A stretch of 23,180 nucleotides of DNA from a virus. Within the stretch, counting starts at the first letter, position 1, and every line of letters begins with the position of its first letter. Made by a program: the position numbers and the translations under genes. Location of the stretch: positions 1 through 23,180 of IMG/VR virus record IMGVR_UViG_3300014913_000082. One strand, given 5' to 3'. This document shows, piece by piece, positions 7,811-15,776 of the stretch. Below the pieces are notes generated by a model. It searched no databases. It was not told the DNA's origin and saw only the letters and a list, made by a program, of their open reading frames with translations.

Positions 7811-10800
7811 CCAACATACCCCACAAAGAAATCAGCCACCCAAATGTCATACCCGGAAGCCTGAGAATCGGTTATGTCAAGCCGGATATATCGGGCGCTT
7901 ACGTCACCGAGGCTATAAATATGCGTTGCGCCCTTGGAATCGTTTGTCCGAGAAGCCACGGTCGTGTAAGAAAGGTTGTCTGTTGAGACCTTTATCGTAA
8001 CGTTCTTCGGGTTCTGATATGAATAAGGTGTATCGTGAGCCCAGGGCAGCAAAAAGGCATAATTGATTGTCTTGGTGGAGCCAAGATCTATGATCAAATA
8101 CTCGTTCGAGTCGTTTGCGGCTTTCCAGATCGATAACCTGCCCCTGTCGGTGCCCCGCTGCATGGTCGAGGTATTCGACGAGGCGTCGATTGCAGTTGCA
8201 GGGTAATAGGTAAACTCCTCGCTTGCTGAGCTCGTTACGCCAGAGCAGCCGTAATCGTCCACCGTGCTCGGGTCATACATGGTGCCATTCTGCTCGAATC
8301 CGGTGTCAGCACGAAGCTCGGCTAAGCTGTCCCAGGAATTGTCTTGACCGCTTTCAACCCCGGAGTAAGAGTCATCGTCAACCCAGAGATGCCAAGCTGA
8401 ATTGCTGTCCCAGTACATGTTGTAATCAAGCACATTGCCGCTCTGGGCCTGGAGAATAGCGAACGTTTCATAAGCGCCCTTGAACAGATTGAACCGAATC
8501 CGCCAGCCTGTCGTTGCAGGTGTTTGGCTGCTGAGCCAGAAGCCTATCCCACAGTCTTCTACGGTGTTGTGGGTAAAATAGTTAGGCCCGATGTCGTCGG
8601 TCACCTTCTTGAAGTATACACCTATGTCGCAGTCGATTATCCAGTTGTTGATAAACGTAAGGTGCGAGCTATCCTCCTCGGGCGATATGCCAGTCCAGCA
8701 GCGGAAAATGTAATTGTCCGAGGTTGTGACACCCTTGCAGCGGATGGTCCGAATGCCCTCCTTCCGGCAAAGGTAAATGGTATTCCCGGTTATCTGAGAC
8801 TCGGTAAGCCTGGAAGCGTAGATCCCGAAAGCTTCCGAATTGTGATAGATGTGATGAATCAAGTTGTTCCGGATGACATGGCCTGATCCATGGTAGTAAG
8901 TCCACCCGTCATTCTGCCCGATAACAGCTATCCCCCGCTCAGAGCAGTTATGGACGTGGCAATTCTCAATCGTCCAGGAATCTCCCCGGTAGCATCTGAT
9001 GCCCTGTGACGGACCGGTTACTTCAAGGTTGTCTATCGTGATGCCGGTGAGATAGTCCCCCCAGATGCCGTACGTATCGCTTGTCTCCAGTATCGCCCCG
9101 TCTTCGCAACGTATTGTCACATTGTCGCGCAGAAGCTCAACGCTTTCGTTATAAGTCCCTGCTCGGACGATGATCGTCTCGCCAGATTGCGCCGCTTGGA
9201 CAGCGCGTCCTATGGTCTGAAAAGGCTCAGAAGATGTTCCCGGGTTGCTGTCATCACCTGAAGGATCAACATACCAGTCACCTACAAGTCCGGCCGAGGC
9301 GGAGGCCGAAACTGAAAGTTGCGGCAACTCCACCGATCCTGTGCTCGCTACAGGGCTCGTACAGGAGCCAGAAGAGGTCAAGGCCGGCAAAGTCACAGCA
9401 CCACGGGCTGTTTGATCTCTTGCCGTAGCTGCAGCGATAAGAGCCGGTAGCGTAACCTCAGCGCTTGCCTTGTTAGGCTGTAGCTTCGCAGAGGCTGAAG
9501 AATTTAGGCTGGGCAAGGAGATATATCCGGTGCCGTATACCGCCTTCTTGGTGGCCGGGAAAAGCTCCACAAATGTGGCGCTTAGCGTCCACCTGCCGGC
9601 CGCATTCTTCGTGGCCTCGTTATCGGCGAGAGTGACAAGCACGGTTTCGCTGAGCGAATTGACGGAAGGAGGATTGGCCCCGCTTGTGTTATAGCCTGCG
9701 TCCGGTTCGGTCCAGGTGCCGCCGGATTCCGAGATGACGCCCTGATACTTGAGATCATTCGCCGAAACGCCCACATAGACGCCAGCAGCAGTGACGCCCC
9801 GAGGAAAAACCGGCACTGTGACGGTCAGCTTGTAATTGGCAGGAACCGTTATCGAGTCAATGTTGTAACATATTGGCGTTTCGCCGCTTACGCCCTGCCA
9901 AGTGTACCCTACATAAAGTGTCCTTTGACTTGGAATGTTTCCGCCTGTTGTGACGCCAAGGGTGGGAGCCATCCAGGGCCTGGGCACGACATCGGGCACT
10001 TCTATGTAAAAGGGCCTGCTGCCGCCGGCATGATCCCGCACAAAGGCCCTGAACACCTCCGCCTCGTCTGAAAAGGCATTTCTGTTGATAAATCGCCATG
10101 AGCGTCGTGCTCGCTGGTTCCGAGCGCGTCTCTTTATGATGCCGTAATTTGTAGGCGAAGTCAGAACGTCGTACTGGTAAATCTCCGACCAGGGATATTC
10201 GGGATGCAATGGCCAGGTTTCATATTCGTAGACGACGCCCGTTCTTGTCCATGAGGTCGCGGCTTCAACTTTAAATTGGTTAAGCTCAACTGCCGGAGAC
10301 ACGGAGTATTGCTTCCTTAGAACAGAATCAGTTGTTATCAGCAGTTGCGGCAGCGTTGACGCACCGCTTGTCTCCCACTCGGTGGCAATCTGCGCCGCTC
10401 CATTTACATTGAGCTGGGGCAAGCTCACAGCGGCGACACAGGGAATATCCTGGTCGGCTCCGATATTCCAAGACGAAATATCAGTTAAATCGATGCCGTC
10501 GCAATCTTCGGTAACAGCCAGGTTGGCATCGCTGCTTAGGTCGGTCCCGTTGCCCCTTGCGTTTGAATCGGTCGAACCTAAGTGAAAATCGTCGCCTGAC
10601 TCATCCCGAAACGTAACGACGCCGTCAGTGCCGTTCCTGGAGTTGGAACCGGGCGCGTCACCTGAAATATCCGAAGCGTTGTAATCAGAGCTTGCGCTGA
10701 AGGAGCCTGAAAAGCCGTTCGCGCAATCATTAGTGATCGTATTCTTTACGGTAATGGTGGAATCGGTGGAATAAATCCCGAAATAGCAATTATGAATCGT

Positions 10801-11577
10801 GCAGTTGTGAATATATGCAGCGCTCCCACCATTCCAGTAGATGCCAGCACAGGCGTTGTTTGTTGAATTCCTTGCGTCATATATGATCGTATTGCGGACC
10901 TTGAGGTTAACGTTCGTGCTGTATGCCCTTATGCCGCGACGCCAATAGCTGCTGTTGTTATTGTCGTTGAACCGGATTATACACCGGTCAACCAGGATCT
11001 CGCTTGAGCTTGATTGCCCGGTGAGATAAATGCCGTAAGTGTTGCCGCTTGTAGTTCCGTATATCTGGATGCCGTAAAGCTCCACATGGTCTACACTGAT
11101 TGAAAGCATCTTATAAGCGGCACCCTCGATTCTGTAGAGTCCGGAGCTCCAGACCCCCTTAGGCGGCGTTGCTGCACGGATCTTGATCTTCGCTGAAGAA
11201 GACGTCGTAATCCCCGAGATCGTTAGGGCCGAATCAGCAGAGCCGTTTGTTGCAACCTGCGCATACGGATTGGCCACATCGCCGGAATCGCTTATGTAAA
11301 CATAGTTGTTGGCATCGACGTATACCTTCTCCCCGGGCTGGAAGGTGCCGCTTATGCTGTGAAGATAAATCTGGCTGCTTGTGCAGTGAACGACGGTGGC
11401 CGTAGCCCCGCTTGTTGCGCCGGTAACAGAATCTCCGTCCGATATTGTGCCTGTAACTCCTCCGTGCGAGAAGACCTTGGCTGTAGTGAGGTCGGTCGGC
11501 AAAGCCGCAATGAAAGATGCCAGCGACGTATAATCGGCCTGTCCTGGTCCTACTTGACAAATAAAATCGGTGCTCAT
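7807..11577 (-). CDS. Chimeric tail tip protein: beta-helix, gpM-like core, second beta-helix, discoidin-like domain
   Basis: This 1256-aa protein is built of distinct parts. Residues 1 to about 370 look like a right-handed beta-helix (repeated Asn/Ile/Gly turns such as VRNTIIYDA and IHNCTIHNCYFGIYS, ending WNIGAD). Residues about 425-675 match the gpM-like protein encoded next door (PFYIEVPDVVP, SQRTLYVGYTW, YVGVSANDL, WTEPDAGYNT). Short LPxL repeats flank this core. Residues about 769-1060 form a second beta-helix opening with WYVDPSGDDSNPGTSSEPFQ, typical of pectate-lyase-like or DUF1565 proteins. Residues about 1112-1256 resemble an F5/8-type C (discoidin) carbohydrate-binding domain. A hub-anchored adhesin or depolymerase is likely, but I cannot assign catalytic residues. 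The start ATG overlaps the tape measure stop as ATGA. The gene sits between tape measure and gpM, where lambda has none. Confidence 0.8.
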   Translation of the reverse strand: MSTDFICQVGPGQADYTSLASFIAALPTDLTTAKVFSHGGVTGTISDGDSVTGATSGATATVVHCTSSQIYLHSISGTFQPGEKVYVDANNYVYISDSGDVANPYAQVATNGSADSALTISGITTSSSAKIKIRAATPPKGVWSSGLYRIEGAAYKMLSISVDHVELYGIQIYGTTSGNTYGIYLTGQSSSSEILVDRCIIRFNDNNNSSYWRRGIRAYSTNVNLKVRNTIIYDARNSTNNACAGIYWNGGSAAYIHNCTIHNCYFGIYSTDSTITVKNTITNDCANGFSGSFSASSDYNASDISGDAPGSNSRNGTDGVVTFRDESGDDFHLGSTDSNARGNGTDLSSDANLAVTEDCDGIDLTDISSWNIGADQDIPCVAAVSLPQLNVNGAAQIATEWETSGASTLPQLLITTDSVLRKQYSVSPAVELNQFKVEAATSWTRTGVVYEYETWPLHPEYPWSEIYQYDVLTSPTNYGIIKRRARNQRARRSWRFINRNAFSDEAEVFRAFVRDHAGGSRPFYIEVPDVVPRPWMAPTLGVTTGGNIPSQRTLYVGYTWQGVSGETPICYNIDSITVPANYKLTVTVPVFPRGVTAAGVYVGVSANDLKYQGVISESGGTWTEPDAGYNTSGANPPSVNSLSETVLVTLADNEATKNAAGRWTLSATFVELFPATKKAVYGTGYISLPSLNSSASAKLQPNKASAEVTLPALIAAATARDQTARGAVTLPALTSSGSCTSPVASTGSVELPQLSVSASASAGLVGDWYVDPSGDDSNPGTSSEPFQTIGRAVQAAQSGETIIVRAGTYNESVELLRDNVTIRCEDGAILETSDTYGIWGDYLTGITIDNLEVTGPSQGIRCYRGDSWTIENCHVHNCSERGIAVIGQNDGWTYYHGSGHVIRNNLIHHIYHNSEAFGIYASRLTESQITGNTIYLCRKEGIRTIRCKGVTTSDNYIFRCWTGISPEEDSSHLTFINNWIIDCDIGVYFKKVTDDIGPNYFTHNTVEDCGIGFWLSSQTPATTGWRIRFNLFKGAYETFAILQAQSGNVLDYNMYWDSNSAWHLWVDDDSYSGVESGQDNSWDSLAELRADTGFEQNGTMYDPSTVDDYGCSGVTSSASEEFTYYPATAIDASSNTSTMQRGTDRGRLSIWKAANDSNEYLIIDLGSTKTINYAFLLPWAHDTPYSYQNPKNVTIKVSTDNLSYTTVASRTNDSKGATHIYSLGDVSARYIRLDITDSQASGYDIWVADFFVGYVG
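9309..10432 (-). repeat. LPxL short protein repeats flanking the gpM-like core
   Basis: Six copies of a hydrophobic-x-LPxL motif followed by a Ser/Ala-rich strand lie within the 1256-aa gene: VSLPQLNVN, STLPQLLIT, ISLPSLNSS, VTLPALIAA, VTLPALTSS and VELPQLSVS. Two precede and four follow the gpM-like core. They look like extended linker strands. The copies are similar in protein and diverged in DNA. Confidence 0.6.
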
Positions 11578-13700
11578 GCCTTAACCGTCAGCTTGAAACC
11601 AGGGTCACTGTGTACAGCCTTCCGAATGATCGAAGCAATAGTCCGCTGGTGCTGCATAAGAGTGCGCTCAACGCTTGGGCCGTCCATAGCTTGAATGTTG
11701 AATGTTACATTTACGTTACCACCAAATCCCGGCGCTGCGGTCGCTCCATGTCGTCTCAATGGTATCACCGCCTCGGGACCAGCTTCACCTACCAGGGCCA
11801 GCGTGGGTTTGGTCACAATCCCGCCGTGCTGCAGCCCCTTGAAAAAGCCCGCTATCGGACTTAGAGCGGGTGCCATTACCATTTTGAAAAGGGCGGTTGC
11901 CGCCAGGCCGCCAATCTGAGCCAGAAGGCTTCGCAGGTAATCTCTCGCACTTCTTAACCTGCCAAGAATCGCGTCCGATACGACGGACCTCACGGTTCCT
12001 TCCATCGCCCTGAACATGCCTACTACCGTCGCCCTGACGTTGTCGCCAAAGTTTCTGTATCCTTCGGCCAGTTGAGTAAGCTGGTCCTTGATATTGACGT
12101 TGATGTTTAGAATGTCCGAAAGCAGTCGTTTCCTTTCACGCAGGATTTCATTCTCCTCCCACTCGCGCGCGATTTCTTCGGCCCTTTTCCCTCCGAATTC
12201 CTCAATCGGTCCGAAGCCAAAGAGCATTTGGAGCTCGCCTTTCAACGCTTCTGCATCAGCTTTTATATCATCAAGGACGCTTCTTCCGCGTCGGTAAGCG
12301 TCTCCAAGTGTCTTTTCAAACTCTTTGATGGCTTGCAATCTCGGATAGATCGCCTCCGCGCTTTCCGCAAATTCGCCGATCATCTCACGAATGTTTCTGA
12401 GTTGCTTCGCGAAGGCGGTAAGCTGCGAATAAACGCGCTCCATTGCTTCCCTGCCGACACCTTCGCCTCGGAGCGGTTTCAGCATCGCCTCGATCGTTTT
12501 CTTGGTCTCTGCGGCCATTCTCCTCCAGCCTTCAACCAGCTTGCGTTGTGTATAGCTAAGGCTGTCCGTGTTGACCTTGACCGCAAGGATCCCCTGGGCC
12601 GCCCTCAGCGCGGAATCTGTCACCAACCTAAACCCGCGCTCAAAACGGGTTCCGCTGAGATCGATTCCTTGCAGGATCTCCTCAGCTTGCATTTGTATGT
12701 CTTCAGTCGCGCCAATGGCCTCTGCAATGGCATGAAGCCCTCGGGCCGCTTCCCGGATAAGAGGCAACAAGACCCTGCTGCCAATCCGCGCAATAGCTGT
12801 CGCGGCATCGTCAACAGCGGCCTTGAATTGCTGCCATTTGGTGGCAGCAGTCTCAATGTCCATGCCCATTACGCTGAGGATGTCTCTACTACGTTCAAGC
12901 GCGATGGTGATAAAAGCGACGCGCTTCTCTGCTGCGCTTAATTCGTTGGCCGTCTTCCCGATCCGGTCGGCGTAAATTTCATACGCTTCCTCGGCCTTGA
13001 GAACGATTCCGAGGTTGTCGAGAATTTTGGTCGATTGACGCCCCAATGCTGTTGTCAACTGCTCAAAGGCTTGGGTGGTGTCCATTCCAACCGCTTGGCC
13101 AAGCCGTCTTGCGATAGTTGCAAGCTCCACAAGGTCCTTTTTGCTCTTAACCGCCCCAAGCATAATCGCCTGGTTGGCCAAGCGGTAAGAGTCCATCACC
13201 GAAACCGTTCCGTGTAATGCATCTCTAAACGCTTTAAATGCTTTTATTGGCTCGGCCTGGATCCTGGCTGCAAGATTCCTAAACGCCAGTCCCAAGGTCT
13301 GCAGCCTTGTTCCGGTCTCAAGCAACATCCGGCCAAGGAAAGTCACAAGAACCGCTCTGGTGAGGTGCCTGATCGAGAAAAGGCTGTGAGACCAGCGCTT
13401 GACCCAGACGCCGAGCGCTACATGCTGCTCTTTAAGTCTGCGGGTGGCATGCTGAATGCTCTGACCGGTTCGGCCCATAGCGCCTTGAGCTATAGCGCCC
13501 GTTTTGGCCATTTGAGCGCTGAGGACCTTCAAGGACCCCGACATCTGGGCGACCGAAGCTACAGCCTGCGGCGAGCTGATCGGTGCCATGGCGGCCTTTA
13601 TCTGCATTGCGCCGGCCTTGGCGACGCTCACCAACCGCCTGAATGAGGCCGTGAACCGGTCGTCGAGCTTAACGACGACTCTCAGCGTCGGGTCTGCCAT
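11574..13700 (-). CDS. Tail tape measure protein
   Basis: This 708-aa protein sets tail length and probably passes into the host during DNA ejection. The N-terminus (VVVKLDDRFTASFRRLVS) and long Ala/Arg/Lys-rich helices with a few hydrophobic stretches are typical. Residues about 185-285 hold a conserved tape-measure block (MDTTQAFEQLTTALGRQSTK, then RVAFITIALERSRDIL). Near residue 622-645 is the hallmark GGIVTKPTLALVGEAG followed by PEAVIPL. At roughly 0.15 nm per residue (a family rule of thumb) the tail would be near 105 nm. ATG 13700 follows a GGAG site and overlaps the end of the second chaperone frame by 19 bases. Its TGA overlaps the next ATG. At 708 aa it is on the shorter side for a siphovirus. 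Confidence 0.93.
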   Translation of the reverse strand: MADPTLRVVVKLDDRFTASFRRLVSVAKAGAMQIKAAMAPISSPQAVASVAQMSGSLKVLSAQMAKTGAIAQGAMGRTGQSIQHATRRLKEQHVALGVWVKRWSHSLFSIRHLTRAVLVTFLGRMLLETGTRLQTLGLAFRNLAARIQAEPIKAFKAFRDALHGTVSVMDSYRLANQAIMLGAVKSKKDLVELATIARRLGQAVGMDTTQAFEQLTTALGRQSTKILDNLGIVLKAEEAYEIYADRIGKTANELSAAEKRVAFITIALERSRDILSVMGMDIETAATKWQQFKAAVDDAATAIARIGSRVLLPLIREAARGLHAIAEAIGATEDIQMQAEEILQGIDLSGTRFERGFRLVTDSALRAAQGILAVKVNTDSLSYTQRKLVEGWRRMAAETKKTIEAMLKPLRGEGVGREAMERVYSQLTAFAKQLRNIREMIGEFAESAEAIYPRLQAIKEFEKTLGDAYRRGRSVLDDIKADAEALKGELQMLFGFGPIEEFGGKRAEEIAREWEENEILRERKRLLSDILNINVNIKDQLTQLAEGYRNFGDNVRATVVGMFRAMEGTVRSVVSDAILGRLRSARDYLRSLLAQIGGLAATALFKMVMAPALSPIAGFFKGLQHGGIVTKPTLALVGEAGPEAVIPLRRHGATAAPGFGGNVNVTFNIQAMDGPSVERTLMQHQRTIASIIRKAVHSDPGFKLTVKA

Positions 13701-13987
13701 TTCCGCTCCTGCCTCCTAAGCTCTTCGTTCTCAAGTTCCGCCTTTCTGCCCAGCACAATGCCTATAGCCGCCATGGTTTTATAGGGCTGGTCCAAAAAGC
13801 CGCCGGACTCGGGCAGGATGCCCGCTTCCACCCACGATGCCATCTGGGCGATCCAAAGAGCTCTGGAGGGAATCTTCGCTATAGGACAGTTCTCTTTGCA
13901 CCAGGCTGTCCCGCGCGTTGCGTGCGGACATCTTTCGCACCTCGGAACCTTTGCAGAGCCGGTGATCAGCTCTGCAGCCAACTTCAG
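13682..13987 (-). CDS. Tail assembly chaperone, -1 frameshift extension (gpT-like part of gpGT)
   Basis: This frame has no convincing start of its own: the first possible codon is a TTG at 13981 without a ribosome site. It is reached by a -1 slip on AAAAAAC at the end of the upstream gene, giving about 101 extra residues and a fusion of about 223 aa. After the slip the protein continues K-L-K-LAAELITGSAKV. It then shows a four-cysteine motif, CERCPHATRGTAWCKENC (C-x2-C-x9-C-x3-C), which could bind zinc, and ends in a basic helix rich in Glu/Arg (ENEELRRQERKWQTRR). In this family the fusion bridges the tape measure and tail tube proteins during shaft assembly and is absent from the finished virion. 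It ends in TGA, overlapping the tape measure start. Confidence 0.85.
   Translation of the reverse strand: MKLAAELITGSAKVPRCERCPHATRGTAWCKENCPIAKIPSRALWIAQMASWVEAGILPESGGFLDQPYKTMAAIGIVLGRKAELENEELRRQERKWQTRR
13952..13976 (-). promoter_or_regulatory. Stem-loop downstream of the frameshift site
   Basis: In the transcript, TGCAGAGC pairs perfectly with GCTCTGCA over eight base pairs with a nine-base loop (TGATCACCG). It starts ten bases after the slippery heptamer, close to the spacing used by stimulatory structures. The loop's CACC could pair with GGTG further downstream (in GAGGTGCG), giving an H-type pseudoknot. Confidence 0.7.
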
Positions 13988-14352
13988 TTTTTTACCTCGT
14001 CCTCCCCGAGCTCGTTGAACCGCCAGGCAGCGTCTGAAAGTTCAAAACGCTGCGCTGTGCTGAGCAACGCAAGGCATTCGTCCGTCACCTTGCCGTCGGC
14101 ATCGGTTACAAAAGGCACGTCTTTGCCCTTGTCATCCTTGAGATTCCGCCAGCCGACAAGGCTGTTCTTAAGCACCTTGTATGCAAAGGTGCCCATCGGG
14201 AAGCGATCAACAGACGCTGATGTAAGCACATCTTCGCACTCAGCGCGTTCTCGGGCCGTAAGCGGCCTGAAGACGAAGATGGTCGGCTCTTTGCTGTTCC
14301 GGTCCTCTCTCAAAACGTATTCCAGCTTGTCCTTCCTACTGATTACGATCAT
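13984..14352 (-). CDS. Tail assembly chaperone (gpG-like)
   Basis: This 122-aa protein lies between the tail tube and tape measure genes, the fixed place of the lambda G/T pair, and has the expected size and acidic, helical composition. It contains FVFRPLTARERAECEDVL near residues 26-43, a pattern like the RxLTxxE-type helix of other chaperone or tail proteins. The ATG at 14352 has a perfect AAAGGAGG site seven bases upstream, so it should be made in quantity, as needed for the unshifted chaperone. Translation normally stops at TGA 13984. A fraction of ribosomes is expected to slip on AAAAAAC just before it and make the longer form. Identification rests on position, size and the frameshift signal rather than on a strong sequence motif. 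Confidence 0.85.
   Translation of the reverse strand: MIVISRKDKLEYVLREDRNSKEPTIFVFRPLTARERAECEDVLTSASVDRFPMGTFAYKVLKNSLVGWRNLKDDKGKDVPFVTDADGKVTDECLALLSTAQRFELSDAAWRFNELGEDEVKN
13987..13993 (-). promoter_or_regulatory. -1 ribosomal frameshift slippery heptamer A AAA AAC
   Basis: The end of the first chaperone frame reads GAG GTA AAA AAC TGA, so the heptamer A AAA AAC is in the right register for tandem slippage and sits directly before the zero-frame stop. Slipping one base back joins exactly the frame of the downstream open reading frame. Confidence 0.88.
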
Positions 14353-14376
14353 GCCATTCCTCCTTTCGATTGCCGG

Positions 14377-15312
14377 TTACACGTGATCGATCATAAGCTC
14401 GTCATCGCCGCTGTCAGCCCTGAGCTTAAAAGTGATCGTATCAACCGCAACGCCGTCCCTGTCTCCGTCCTCACGGCCTATGACCTGAAACTTGGGCGCG
14501 CTGAACGACAACTTATTGCCGGTGCTTGTGCCAAGGTCAAAGGAAAAGGTGCCCGTTGTGGGCGTCGTTATATGGCTGATCCAGTCCTGGGTCGCAACAA
14601 GCACCTTGTCCGGATCAATCGTTCCACCAGGGTCACGCGCGGTGATGATCGCGTAAGAGAGACCATTAGCGGCGTTTGCGTCCTGCCGAATGGTCACCTC
14701 GTTGTTCATGTCGATCGTAAGGGCGCTTACCACCGCAGTTGTCCACGAAGCCCCGAAATTGAAGCTGATTGAGGCGTTTTTCCATGTTACCGGAATCGTC
14801 GATTCATACGTCGGGGACCACATGGAAGAGTCCGTCGTATCGTCGAAGATTCCCGTGAAGGTAAACGTGGCGTAGGCAACCTGGTTGGCTGCAAACTCAA
14901 AAGACACGTTCCCTCGGGCTCCGTAGATCAGATCAAGTCTGCCGTCGTTGTTGACCCCAATGGTAAGCGTCGGGATCGAGTCCTCGTCACTTGTCGGCGT
15001 GTAGTAAACCGAATCGGCGTCTGTAGTCTCCTCAAAACCGCAGGCCCGAAGCAGCGTGCCCCAAGAGGGCGCGGTTGTGGCGGTGCCTGAGCCTTTAAGC
15101 TCCACCCTGCAAGTGATCGTCCCGATCTTCGCACCGGGTAGAGAGACAAGCGGTGAAATCGAAGACCGTAGTGGGTCTCTCACCACCTCTTCCGGGCTGA
15201 ATGAGACGGAAATCTCATCGCAGAGAATGTTGGCGTCAGCATCTGCGAGGGTCTCCTTGGTCCCCTTGGTGCTTTCGACCTTCGCAGCGAGCTGTTTCTT
15301 CCTGCTGAGCAT
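14377..15312 (-). CDS. Major tail tube protein
   Basis: This 311-aa beta-rich protein has the layout of siphovirus tail tube subunits: a short basic N-terminal helix (MLSRKKQLAAKVESTKGT), then ILCDEISVSFSPEEV and long alternating strands rich in Thr/Ser/Asp (IGTITCRVELKGSG, GNVSFEFAANQVAYATFTFT), with WGTLLRACGF near residue 84. Hundreds of copies stack as rings around the tape measure. The ATG at 15312 has an AGGAGG ribosome site seven bases upstream that begins within the stop of the tail terminator gene (TAAGAGGAGG), consistent with strong expression. At 311 aa it is larger than lambda gpV, so an extra surface domain is possible. It ends in TAA. The gene is followed by the frameshifting chaperones, which supports the call. 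Confidence 0.87.
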   Translation of the reverse strand: MLSRKKQLAAKVESTKGTKETLADADANILCDEISVSFSPEEVVRDPLRSSISPLVSLPGAKIGTITCRVELKGSGTATTAPSWGTLLRACGFEETTDADSVYYTPTSDEDSIPTLTIGVNNDGRLDLIYGARGNVSFEFAANQVAYATFTFTGIFDDTTDSSMWSPTYESTIPVTWKNASISFNFGASWTTAVVSALTIDMNNEVTIRQDANAANGLSYAIITARDPGGTIDPDKVLVATQDWISHITTPTTGTFSFDLGTSTGNKLSFSAPKFQVIGREDGDRDGVAVDTITFKLRADSGDDELMIDHV

Positions 15313-15326
15313 TTCAATGCCTCCTC

Positions 15327-15776
15327 TTATACAGCGGTGTACGGGTCACCCAAACGGTGCCTGTAAATGACCTCGACTTCAAGGTTACAGGCCCCAAGCG
15401 GGGCGACTTCCTCCGATATATCGTAAACAATGCCGACGACACGAGTGTCCAATGCAAGCCCGCCGCGGGTCGGGTCCACATGTAACGCTTTTGTTATATC
15501 CGCAGCGAGCTTATGCACTGCGTCCACCGTATCGTCGGCATCACTTGCTATGCCGAGAACCGAAATCGTTGCTTTCGATTCCTTAACCTGCACCGCCAAG
15601 TCCGTTTTCTCCTCCGAAACGGCCGCCATGAAAACGGCATCATATTGCGGCTGCGCAGGCATGAGGCTCATTCGGGAGGTTGTGCGCACGGTCCGCTCGT
15701 ACCCGTTCGTCGGGCTGATCTGGCCGATTGCAGCCACCATGTTGTCCATAATCTGCGTAAGCAGCGGATCAGCCAC
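15327..15776 (-). CDS. Tail terminator protein
   Basis: This 149-aa protein sits between the head-tail joining gene and the tail tube gene, the usual place of the lambda gpU-type terminator that caps tail polymerisation. It has an N-terminal helix (LLTQIMDNMVAAIGQI), a central strand/helix region with DAVHKLAADITKALHVDP, and a C-terminal strand series (VVGIVYDISEEVAPLGACNL, then EVEVIYRHRLGDPYTAV). That C-terminal pattern, in which a measured-value strand is followed by an R-x-GDP ending, is familiar from terminator-like phage proteins. It begins with GTG at 15776, overlapping the upstream stop by eight bases, so translation is likely coupled. It ends in TAA. The family assignment is moderate to good. 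Confidence 0.8.
   Translation of the reverse strand: MADPLLTQIMDNMVAAIGQISPTNGYERTVRTTSRMSLMPAQPQYDAVFMAAVSEEKTDLAVQVKESKATISVLGIASDADDTVDAVHKLAADITKALHVDPTRGGLALDTRVVGIVYDISEEVAPLGACNLEVEVIYRHRLGDPYTAV

Noticed and set aside
7807-11577. Diversity-generating retroelement variable region in the tail tip genes
   Set aside because: No reverse transcriptase, template repeat or adenine-biased near-duplicate is visible in the window.
13682-13981. Independent gene starting at TTG 13981
   Set aside because: No ribosome site. The slippery heptamer and frame register explain its expression as a fusion.
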